Positions 17,684 to 25,537 of a DNA stretch of 64,000 nucleotides are shown here, piece after piece. Source of the DNA: Clostridiales bacterium (GTDB lineage Bacteria > Bacillota_A > Clostridia > Christensenellales > Pumilibacteraceae). The position numbers and the translations under genes are program-made. The stretch is from the NCBI GenBank assembly GCA_031264755.1, contig JAISDO010000012.1:1-64000 (forward strand), given 5' to 3'. Within the stretch, counting starts at the first letter, position 1; every line of letters starts with the position of its first letter. The notes beneath the pieces were generated by a model that saw nothing but the letters and a program-made list of their open reading frames with translations, was not told where the DNA came from and did no database searches.

Positions 17684-19039
17684 CTATTTGTTTGCTATTG
17701 CAAACTCTTCCAATGTCAAAAATTTTGTAGAATCATTTTCTATAAGAGTTTGTTCTGGCATTAATTTTTGCATATAATTGAAATATGTCCGTTCTTTTTC
17801 CGTCAAAAAAAATTTCCTATTCAAAAACTTTGACACTCGTCCTACTGTACCACTACCCGCAAATGGATCAAAAACCAGATCTCCCACATAAGAATAGTAC
17901 TCAATAACTCTTTGACACAACTCTTTAGGAAAAATAGCAGAGTGAACTTTGTCTGATTTTGGGTGAATTTTCCATACATTAGTTGTTTCGTACTCTCCAA
18001 CTACTTTGCTTTTTTGCACAATATCGTCAGTGTATTGATGTATATTCCAATCCAATAATTTATCTGTCTGTTTGCGATAAACCATCAAATATTCGGTGAC
18101 TGTATTAGGTTTGTAGCCTAATGGTTTGCGATGTTGCTCAAATCCACCAACTCTGTTCTTGACACTATATTCAGGCTTCTCCCAAACAATATCATCCACA
18201 AATTCCCAACCTAACTTGCTAATTATAGCATGCAAATCAAATGGGATAGGATAACGTTTGCTAGAATGTTGCCTACTCATCCTAGGTACTATAACAGGAG
18301 ATGTATTTACAACTAGAAATCTACCTTCTTTAGTAATACGATGAACCTGTTCAAATACTATCTTAAGAAAGTCAAGATAGTTGTCATAACTTTTATATAT
18401 GCTATAATCACGTGCATTGTAGTATGGGGGAGAGGTAAATGTAAGATGCACTTGCTCTCTATCCACGTATTGCAAAATCTCCAATACATCACCTAACACA
18501 ACAACGTTACTCAAATTATCATCAACCAAACAATGTTGTTTGGTATTTTTTGCTTTTTTATCATTAGAGAAGAACTCTTTATTTATAATTTGCCTAACCA
18601 TCTCATTGTCATGGTCAACAAGCAACCTCAACCTTTTTTGTACATCATCATGACCCTTAAATACAAATAACGCCCTTATAGCTTGACATACAATTTTGGG
18701 ATCACTATCCTCCAAAACACTCAACAAAAACATTTTATTTTTTGCGTATCTTTGTCTTCCAAGTGACGATATTGCTTCTCTACGCACAAGAGTATCCTCA
18801 TCAGTATAAAATGTATCTATAAACAATTTATCATTATCTTCAAAATCAATTTTTGCAAGTTGTTTTAGGGCTAAAACTCTCACTTGTGCAGAAGTATGTG
18901 ACAATAATTTTTTAATTGGATCAACATTACCAAACTCCTGAATGTTACCCAAATTTGTTAATGCATCAATCAAAATATTCGTATTTAAATTTTGATTGAG
19001 ATTTGAAAATATAATTTGACTAGCATGATTTTGTGTCAT
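17684..19039 (-). CDS. N4-cytosine-type DNA methyltransferase with N-terminal HEAT repeats
   Basis: Protects host DNA from the adjacent endonuclease. Motif IV is TSPPY (residues 202-206), the form found in N4-cytosine enzymes, and motif I DPFAGSGT comes near residue 396, i.e. the beta-class order. Residues about 20-157 form several HEAT-like helical repeats (for example VRREAISSLGRQRYAKN), which are not part of a usual beta-class enzyme; the total of 451 aa is therefore long. ATG follows AGGAT. It is 29 nt after the topoisomerase B-subunit stop and 19 nt before the endonuclease, all on one strand. Base composition is A/T-richer than the topoisomerase genes. Confidence 0.88.
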   Translation of the reverse strand: MTQNHASQIIFSNLNQNLNTNILIDALTNLGNIQEFGNVDPIKKLLSHTSAQVRVLALKQLAKIDFEDNDKLFIDTFYTDEDTLVRREAISSLGRQRYAKNKMFLLSVLEDSDPKIVCQAIRALFVFKGHDDVQKRLRLLVDHDNEMVRQIINKEFFSNDKKAKNTKQHCLVDDNLSNVVVLGDVLEILQYVDREQVHLTFTSPPYYNARDYSIYKSYDNYLDFLKIVFEQVHRITKEGRFLVVNTSPVIVPRMSRQHSSKRYPIPFDLHAIISKLGWEFVDDIVWEKPEYSVKNRVGGFEQHRKPLGYKPNTVTEYLMVYRKQTDKLLDWNIHQYTDDIVQKSKVVGEYETTNVWKIHPKSDKVHSAIFPKELCQRVIEYYSYVGDLVFDPFAGSGTVGRVSKFLNRKFFLTEKERTYFNYMQKLMPEQTLIENDSTKFLTLEEFAIANK

Positions 19040-19068
19040 ACAAAGATATCCTATTTTTGTATCAAGAC

Positions 19069-21024
19069 TTATACTACATGGCTTGCAAAAGTATCCACTT
19101 TGTTGAAGTTGGCGTTGTCTATAATGTATGCTTTGCGGAGATCTATGGCGTCACCCATCAATGTAGACACTATCTTTTCGGCTATGGCGGCGTCTTCTAT
19201 AGTCACACGCACTAGCATGCGTCTAGCAGGATCCATTGTAGTGTCCCACAATTGGTCGGCGTTCATTTCGCCCAATCCCTTGTACCTTTGAATACTACTA
19301 CCCCTACCTACTCTCTCTCTAGCAGCGTTGACATCTCCGTCATCATACACATACTCCAATTTGTCTTTGCGGGAGACCTTGTACAATGGTGGCATACCTA
19401 CATATACGTGACCGTCAACTATCAAGTCCTTCATGTATCTAAAAAAGAATGTCAAGAGTATAGCTCGTATATGAGCACCATCTTGATCAGCGTCTGACAA
19501 GATTACCACTTTGTGATAATTGAGTTTGTCTATACTAAAGTCACTGCCTATACCACAACCCAAAGCTGATATGATAGTTCGTATTTCTTCGTTTTGTAGT
19601 ACTTGGTCTATGCGTTTTTTCTCTGCATTGAGCGGCTTGCCTCGCAGAGGTAATATGGCCTGAAAATACCTATCTCTAGCTTGCTTGGCAGTACCGCCTG
19701 CACTGTCACCCTCTACTATAAACAACTCGTTGTTCTCAGCTTTGCGTCCTGTACAATTGGACAACTTGCCAATCAAATTAAAATTCTCAATACTGTTTTT
19801 GAGCCTTATGTTTTCTTTTTCTCGTCTGGCGGCGTCCCTTACTTTGGCTGCCAACATAGCTTTGCGGAGTATTACTTCGCATACACTCTTGTTGTCATCT
19901 AGATACTTGGAGAGTTGTTCTTGCACGACAGACTCTACAGCAACCCTAGCTGCAGGATTGCCGAGCTTGGTTTTGGTTTGACCTTCAAACTCTACATTTT
20001 GCATCTTGATACTAAGCACCGCCGTAAGCCCTTCGCGAAAATCTTCACCGACAAAAATAGGGTCTTTTTTGGATACGCCTATGCCCAACTTCTTGGATTG
20101 GTCCTGCAACTCTCTAGTCAATGCAGTCTTAAATCCAGTGAGATGTGTCCCACCCTCAGCAGTAGGGATATTGTTGACATAACTGAAGATATTCTCAGTA
20201 TAGGCGTCCGTATATTGCATGCTCAATTGCATCCATATACCATCCCTCTGTCCTTCTATCATAATAGGCTCAGGGTGAGATACTACCCTAGTCTCATTGA
20301 GATACTTGACAAAATCTATCAGACCTCCTTCGTAATAGTACTCACGACTGAGAGGTTGTCTAACAGCATTAAGCACTCTTTCGTCAACTAGTATAATTTT
20401 GCATCCACGATTAAGAAATGACAACTCTTTGAGTCTTCTAGCTACTGTGTCTAGATTGAAGACAATGCTCTCAAATATTCGGTCGTCAGGCAAGAACCTG
20501 ACTAATGTACCACGTTTGGATGTTTTGCCGACTACTTGCAACTCAGACTTAGGTACCCCACCCTTGACATCGCCATTGACTGATACACTCTCAAATTCTA
20601 TCTTGTGTTCTTTGTTTTTTTTGAAGACAGATACAGTCAACCACCTACTTAGAGCATTGGCGACAGCGGCACCTACTCCATGAAGTCCGCCACTAGTCTT
20701 GTAAGTGTTGTTGTCAAATTTGCCACCTGCGTGTAGTTGGGTGAAGACCACCTCTACACCACTGATACCCATCTTGGGGTGTATGTCTACAGGCACACCT
20801 CGCCCATCATCTTCTACGCTTGCACTCCCGTCCTTGTGCAATACTACCTTGACCCAACTACCATGCCCATTGCTAATCTCATCTATACTATTGTCTACAA
20901 TCTCCCAGAGTATATGGTGTAGCCCACGTGTGCCCGTCGTACCTATATACATACCCGGACGCAGCCGAACGGCATCTAGCCCCTCTAGTACCTTAATATC
21001 TTTAGCTTCGTAGTTCTTGCCCAT
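19069..21024 (-). CDS. Type IIA topoisomerase subunit B (ParE/GyrB)
   Basis: ATPase subunit of DNA gyrase or topoisomerase IV. It shows the GHKL motifs EIVDNSIDE, DDGRGVPV and GGLHGVGA, the TOPRIM motifs EGDSAGG and DADQDGAHI, and QRYKGLGEMNADQLW near the end. Words such as YKTSGGLHGVGA and SIQRYKGLGEMNADQLW look more like Bacillus ParE than GyrB, so a parE-parC pair is quite possible. 651 aa, usual length. Its A subunit comes 2.3 kb downstream after the inserted restriction-modification genes. The start has no ribosome site. It is divergent from yabP. Confidence 0.93.
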   Translation of the reverse strand: MGKNYEAKDIKVLEGLDAVRLRPGMYIGTTGTRGLHHILWEIVDNSIDEISNGHGSWVKVVLHKDGSASVEDDGRGVPVDIHPKMGISGVEVVFTQLHAGGKFDNNTYKTSGGLHGVGAAVANALSRWLTVSVFKKNKEHKIEFESVSVNGDVKGGVPKSELQVVGKTSKRGTLVRFLPDDRIFESIVFNLDTVARRLKELSFLNRGCKIILVDERVLNAVRQPLSREYYYEGGLIDFVKYLNETRVVSHPEPIMIEGQRDGIWMQLSMQYTDAYTENIFSYVNNIPTAEGGTHLTGFKTALTRELQDQSKKLGIGVSKKDPIFVGEDFREGLTAVLSIKMQNVEFEGQTKTKLGNPAARVAVESVVQEQLSKYLDDNKSVCEVILRKAMLAAKVRDAARREKENIRLKNSIENFNLIGKLSNCTGRKAENNELFIVEGDSAGGTAKQARDRYFQAILPLRGKPLNAEKKRIDQVLQNEEIRTIISALGCGIGSDFSIDKLNYHKVVILSDADQDGAHIRAILLTFFFRYMKDLIVDGHVYVGMPPLYKVSRKDKLEYVYDDGDVNAARERVGRGSSIQRYKGLGEMNADQLWDTTMDPARRMLVRVTIEDAAIAEKIVSTLMGDAIDLRKAYIIDNANFNKVDTFASHVV

Positions 21025-21296
21025 AAGTAAACTTTGCCATCAAGCAAATTTTCTATACACCCAAACCAACTTTGGGCCAATTTTTGTGGCGACTTTGATA
21101 GTATCTTTAATGTTGTTTTTATACAAAATTCGTGTTGATAGCAACAATTGTATTAGTTGCAACCATGTACAAAATGGCAACAACCAAAAATTATCCAATT
21201 ATGATTATATACTATTTGGCAAATTATGACAAGCAAAACATTTGTTGCCCAATCTACCGATCACATTGAGTATTGCATGTCGGTGTAGACAGTGTT

Positions 21297-21323
21297 ATAT
21301 TAACATTCTATCAATCATATATT
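21297..21323 (+). promoter_or_regulatory. Candidate sigma-E promoter of yabP
   Basis: ATA at 21297-21299, then 16 nt, then CATATATT at 21316-21323, resembling the sigma-E pattern. The predicted start falls 10-15 nt before the AGGAG ribosome site of yabP. The rest of the 331-nt gap between the topoisomerase start and yabP (21025-21355) shows no gene and no strong hairpin. Confidence 0.38.
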
Positions 21324-21355
21324 ATAGCATAGAGTATATATTAGGAGATTATATT

Positions 21356-21643
21356 ATGCAGGACAATACTAGACAACCCTCCGACAACAAATCGCATACC
21401 CTCACATTAGATAGTCGCAGCAAGGGGACAATCACAGGTGTAGACAAGGTAGTAAGTAGCAATGATACTTCCATACTACTACACACAACGCAAGGTGTAA
21501 TTCAGATATTGGGCAAGGACTTCAAGATACGTCAATTCAGTCAAGACAATGGTGTACTGCATTTTGAGGGCGAAGTAGATAGCATCAAATACTCTGGCAA
21601 AACACCACAAAAAGGCAATATGCTCAAGAGGATGTTCAAATAA
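21356..21643 (+). CDS. yabP: Sporulation protein YabP
   Basis: A 95-aa protein with the YabP/YqfC beta-rich fold: HTLTLDSRSKGTITGVDKV, TTQGVIQILGKDFKI and the HFEGEVDSIKYS segment match the Bacillus protein through almost the whole length. Mother-cell protein of early sporulation, role unclear. ATG at 21356 follows AGGAG at 8 nt. yabQ begins one base after the stop, so the two are translated together. Candidate sigma-E promoter upstream. Confidence 0.88.
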   Translation: MQDNTRQPSDNKSHTLTLDSRSKGTITGVDKVVSSNDTSILLHTTQGVIQILGKDFKIRQFSQDNGVLHFEGEVDSIKYSGKTPQKGNMLKRMFK

Positions 21644-21644
21644 C

Positions 21645-21983
21645 ATGTACGATCAAATCATACACTTTGGGGTATTGATTGTTATAGGTATAGTATCACG
21701 TTTGATATTTGTATTGAGCACCAAATTGGCAAATCATCTCAACCTAAGAGCAATCTACATACTGATAGACTTTGTTGCAGTAGGCATAGGTATATCTATA
21801 GCAGGTTTTGCCATGATATACCTAGCACACAGAGTAATCTTCTCACTGTGCTTGGGGTATATTGTAGGATACATTGCCACAGATATATGTATAGACAAAC
21901 TAAAACCAAATCTAACCTCCAAACATCAAACCCAATCATACAACAATCTGACCCAAACAAATCAACCCAACAAAGACAACTAG
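21645..21983 (+). CDS. yabQ: Spore cortex protein YabQ
   Basis: A 112-aa membrane protein with three predicted helices and a polar, Asn/Gln/Thr-rich tail. The hydrophobic part RAIYILIDFVAVGIG...AHRVIFSLCLGYIVG aligns with the YabQ pattern of the B. subtilis protein, which is needed for cortex formation, and the position directly after yabP supports the call. It is about half the Bacillus length; only the N-terminal core is conserved. Confidence 0.72.
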   Translation: MYDQIIHFGVLIVIGIVSRLIFVLSTKLANHLNLRAIYILIDFVAVGIGISIAGFAMIYLAHRVIFSLCLGYIVGYIATDICIDKLKPNLTSKHQTQSYNNLTQTNQPNKDN

Positions 21984-22047
21984 TATCTTTGAACTTGCAA
22001 GTCAAAAAACATTTGCAAATTATGTCAATTAGTATTATAATAAATCA

Positions 22048-22785
22048 ATGAAATTATCTTTTGCTAGCGTATGTAAGCAAGGTGGACGACAGTACAATCA
22101 AGATTATGTGGCTTGTTGTATAGACAATCACGGAGCGTGTCTTGTCGTGTGTGACGGATTGGGGAGTTATGTAGGTAGCGAAGTAGCAAGTTGTCTATGT
22201 GCTCACAGTATTGTAGACAGTTTTTGCAATGGCAACAAATCCAAATTTGTAGATATACAAGATGTCCAAAAGTATATATTTGACTCACACAACTATGTAG
22301 TCAATTACAAGGAAGACAAGCCCAAGTTGATTAGTAGTTGCACTACTGTAGCCACAGTCTTTACCAATTATCAGTCCACTGTGCTAGCTCATATAGGCGA
22401 CAGTAGAGTGTACTACTTTACTCAAGGCAAATTACATACACAGACATTAGATCACAGTATGGCACAAGCGGCAGTAGATAGTGGCAAAATCAAATTGAGT
22501 GAAGTACGCAATCACAAAGACCAAAACAAATTGACTAGAGTGTTGGGTAGTGACTACTATGCAGAGCCAGATTGCCAGACTTTTGACAATCCACTACAAA
22601 GTGGAGATTGGTTTTTGGTGTGTACAGATGGGTGGTGGGAATATGTCTTTGAAGAGGAGATGGAAGGAGTACTACGGATATCCAAGTCGCCTCAAGATGC
22701 TCTCAATCGCATGGAAAAACGCCTACTCAAGAGAGCACCCTACAACAACGACAACTTTACCGCAATTGCAGCTCAGGTAACATAA
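22048..22785 (+). CDS. PP2C-type Ser/Thr protein phosphatase
   Basis: Metal-dependent phosphatase that removes phosphate from Ser/Thr. Metal-binding Asp residues are in NQD (residue 19), VCDGLG (36), IGDSRVYY and CTDGWWE, and NDNFTA closes the domain; 245 aa is one catalytic domain with no membrane helices. A Ser/Thr kinase starts 4 nt after the stop, so the two surely act on the same substrates. No ribosome site: TATAAT lies 6 nt before ATG with TTGCAA at 17 nt, a good leaderless promoter. In B. subtilis yabPQ is followed at some distance by spoIIE (PP2C) and yabT (kinase); this soluble phosphatase may be a functional counterpart but lacks the SpoIIE membrane part. Confidence 0.9.
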   Translation: MKLSFASVCKQGGRQYNQDYVACCIDNHGACLVVCDGLGSYVGSEVASCLCAHSIVDSFCNGNKSKFVDIQDVQKYIFDSHNYVVNYKEDKPKLISSCTTVATVFTNYQSTVLAHIGDSRVYYFTQGKLHTQTLDHSMAQAAVDSGKIKLSEVRNHKDQNKLTRVLGSDYYAEPDCQTFDNPLQSGDWFLVCTDGWWEYVFEEEMEGVLRISKSPQDALNRMEKRLLKRAPYNNDNFTAIAAQVT

Positions 22786-22789
22786 TATT

Positions 22790-23893
22790 ATGACAGACAA
22801 CCGCAACACCAAAACAATCTGCTTGGCATGTTTTGGTGAATTAAACATTAGCAGGGTATGCACTAGTTGCAACCAGCAAGCGGACGACACCCCTTCTCCT
22901 CCCCACCATCTATCGACAAGGACAGTATTGCACCGCAAATACTTGTTGTACAAAGCTATAGGCGAGGGCGGTTTTGGCATAACTTATCTAGCCTGGGATA
23001 TGCTCAAAAGCAACAAAGTAGCTATCAAAGAGTACTTCCCCAATGCATATGTATACAGGGTACCACGTAGCAACAATCTAGATCTCAAAGACAAAGCCAA
23101 CCATATAGCCAACTCTAGGTCTATTAGCAGATTCATGAACGAGGCCAAAATACTAGCATCACTCAAGAATACTGTAGGCATAGTAGATGTCATAGACTTC
23201 TTCAATACCAACAAGACCTCTTATATAGTTATGGAGCACCTAGATGGGCTCTCTCTCAAAAATTATCACAAGAGACAGGGCAATCTAACTCTAGAGCAAC
23301 TGTACACACTACTTGCACCAATATTTGACGGTCTACAGGTAGTTCATAGCAAAGGTTTGATACACAGAGACATTAGCCCAGACAACATAATAATTGACTC
23401 TCAAAACAATGCCAAACTTATAGATTTTGGGGCATCTAAACGTGTCAACTATACCGAAAACTCCAGCATGTCTATCGTCCTCAAGCATGGATTTGCACCC
23501 GAAGAACAGTATCGCAAACATGGCGAGCAAGGTCCTTGGAGTGATGTATATGCACTTGCTAGTACCATATACTATTGCATGGTTGGCAAGTTGCCACCCG
23601 AAAGTGTCCAACGTTTGTACAAAGACAATATCACCAATCCCTCATCTATGGGGATTAGCATAGACAAAGCTCAAGAGTTGGTGTTGATGCGAGCACTAAG
23701 TGTCTATGCCAAAAATAGATACCAAACAGTGCTTGAGTTCAAGCAAGCATTGTCCAAGTCTATGCCACGACAACAAGTAGTTGTCCCACAGTTGGACACC
23801 AAAGACACTACAGTTGCTCCCGTCATATCTTCTAGACCTCGTACCAACTTTTACCAAAACTTGCTAGGTCACAAAAAAAACAAATCAAAATAG
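22790..23893 (+). CDS. Ser/Thr protein kinase with N-terminal zinc ribbon
   Basis: Hanks-type kinase. An N-terminal CxxC...CxxC ribbon (residues 11-27) precedes the domain with the glycine loop GEGGFG (58-63), Lys 80 in VAIK, Glu 119, HRD (192-194) with Asn 199, and DFG (212-214). The activation segment SIVLKHGFAPEEQY leads to WSDVYALAST. After the kinase a short tail of about 55 residues ends in Lys-rich sequence, with no PASTA domain or membrane helix. It forms a pair with the phosphatase just upstream, and the next gene begins after 21 nt. Likely targets include the products of the two following genes, which is inference. Confidence 0.9.
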   Translation: MTDNRNTKTICLACFGELNISRVCTSCNQQADDTPSPPHHLSTRTVLHRKYLLYKAIGEGGFGITYLAWDMLKSNKVAIKEYFPNAYVYRVPRSNNLDLKDKANHIANSRSISRFMNEAKILASLKNTVGIVDVIDFFNTNKTSYIVMEHLDGLSLKNYHKRQGNLTLEQLYTLLAPIFDGLQVVHSKGLIHRDISPDNIIIDSQNNAKLIDFGASKRVNYTENSSMSIVLKHGFAPEEQYRKHGEQGPWSDVYALASTIYYCMVGKLPPESVQRLYKDNITNPSSMGISIDKAQELVLMRALSVYAKNRYQTVLEFKQALSKSMPRQQVVVPQLDTKDTTVAPVISSRPRTNFYQNLLGHKKNKSK

Positions 23894-23914
23894 TTGCAAG
23901 GAGAATCACAACAA

Positions 23915-25513
23915 ATGCAGCAATTGCAAGGCGTAGACAATGCTGGTGTTAGAGCCATATACTCTAGCATGGGGCTAACGCAAGAAGATACCAAAAAAAA
24001 CATAATTGGTATAATACTTGCTCACAGTAGTATTGACTACAGTACACATATTGTCATAGACAATATCAAGCAGGGCATACTATCCAAAGATTGTGTGCCT
24101 TTGACTTTTTGTATCAATTGTCTAGATGACGGCATAACTGGTCACAATGTATATAGTCTACCCAATAGAGAGTTGATTGCTGACACTACCGAGTCCACTA
24201 TACTATCACACAATCTAGACGGTGTAGTATTGGTAGCCAATCACGATATCGCTATTGCGGGGTTGTTGATGGGGGCATTACGTACAAATGTGCCGTTGAT
24301 TGTATCTAGTATAGGAGCGGGCAATAGTATAGACAACAACACAGGAATCACACAAGTACTGTCAAGTATATCAAGGCTCAAATCAGGTACAATTAGCATT
24401 GACCAATTGACTACATACGAGCGTCAAAGTTTGGGCAACAATACATACACTCATATGTTGTCTATGCCATGCTTATGTGAGGCGCTAGGCATCTCTCTGA
24501 TAGGCAATGGTACAATACCATGCAACACCAATCTTAGATGCGAGATATCTAGACAAGCAGGATTGAGTATTGTCAACATAGTCAACGAGAGTATACAACC
24601 CAAGATGATACTAACCAAACAAGCTTTTGACAATGCGGTCACTACAAGTATAGCTATCAGTGCTAGCTTGGACACTGTGCTCCATCTCATAGCAATAGGC
24701 TTGGAATGTGGCATCAAACTTGGTCTAGACAATTGGAGCCACACAACCAATAACATACCAACAATCGTAGCATTGCATGCTCTACAACAAACATCGGTAG
24801 ATTTTTGCCTAGCAGGCGGAGTAGGTGCTGTATTGCAACAACTAATCAACCACAAACTTGTTGATGGGACTACAATGACCATCAATATGCAATCTCTATC
24901 CCAAAATGTATCCCAATTGCACTCTAACAACGATAGTGTAATACATGATATCAACTCTCCATATCTCAATGTTGGTAGTATAGCAATCATCAAAGGCAAC
25001 ATAGCTAGAGATGGTGCAATACTACGCCGAACACCCAACAACTACAACAAGCCTTTTGTAGGCAAATGCAAGACTTTTGATAGTGCTAGTGCCGCTATAT
25101 CTGCATTGTCCAACCATGCAATATCTCAGGGCGATGCAATCATTGTCAAATACGAAGGACCCAAAGCAGGCATGCGTGATATATACTCGCTATATGCCCT
25201 ATTGCATGGATATGGATTGAGCGACTATGTAGCCATTGTCACCGATGGTAGGCTTAGTTATGCTGAGGGTATATGTGTGGGATACACAAGTCCCGAAGTG
25301 TATTGCGAAGGCGAATTGGGGTTGGTGCAAGATGGCGACAAGTTGACAATAGATGCAACCAAATCCAAGATTGAATTGGACATCAATGCCAAAGAGTTTA
25401 AGCACCGCTACAAAAAATTTGATATCAAATCCAACTATACTAGTGGCTGGTTGAATAGGTATTGTCAGGTAGTTCAATCCGCTAACAAAGGTGCTACACT
25501 CATCAAGAGCTAG
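23915..25513 (+). CDS. IlvD/Edd-like protein without iron-sulfur ligands (probable pseudoenzyme)
   Basis: The overall fold is that of dihydroxy-acid dehydratase: YSLPNRELIAD, EALGISLIGNG, KYEGPKAGMRD and ITDGR-type TDGRLS are all present. The cofactor centre is not. In true IlvD the motif NCDK carries a cluster Cys, a metal Asp and the carbamylated Lys; here it is NHDI (residues 109-112), so Cys is His and Lys is Ile. The Cys of the CSG..TANxM segment is replaced in GNNTYTHMLSMPC. GGSTNT is SASLDT. The catalytic Ser of GRxS remains. 532 aa from the ATG with AAGGAG. A regulatory, binding or altered-chemistry role is more likely than valine/isoleucine synthesis. Confidence 0.8.
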   Translation: MQQLQGVDNAGVRAIYSSMGLTQEDTKKNIIGIILAHSSIDYSTHIVIDNIKQGILSKDCVPLTFCINCLDDGITGHNVYSLPNRELIADTTESTILSHNLDGVVLVANHDIAIAGLLMGALRTNVPLIVSSIGAGNSIDNNTGITQVLSSISRLKSGTISIDQLTTYERQSLGNNTYTHMLSMPCLCEALGISLIGNGTIPCNTNLRCEISRQAGLSIVNIVNESIQPKMILTKQAFDNAVTTSIAISASLDTVLHLIAIGLECGIKLGLDNWSHTTNNIPTIVALHALQQTSVDFCLAGGVGAVLQQLINHKLVDGTTMTINMQSLSQNVSQLHSNNDSVIHDINSPYLNVGSIAIIKGNIARDGAILRRTPNNYNKPFVGKCKTFDSASAAISALSNHAISQGDAIIVKYEGPKAGMRDIYSLYALLHGYGLSDYVAIVTDGRLSYAEGICVGYTSPEVYCEGELGLVQDGDKLTIDATKSKIELDINAKEFKHRYKKFDIKSNYTSGWLNRYCQVVQSANKGATLIKS

Positions 25514-25537
25514 TCTATCAAAATATACTAGTATCTA

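Noticed and set aside
22048..22785. Calling the PP2C phosphatase SpoIIE
   Set aside because: It has only the catalytic domain and no membrane helices, whereas SpoIIE has a large membrane part.
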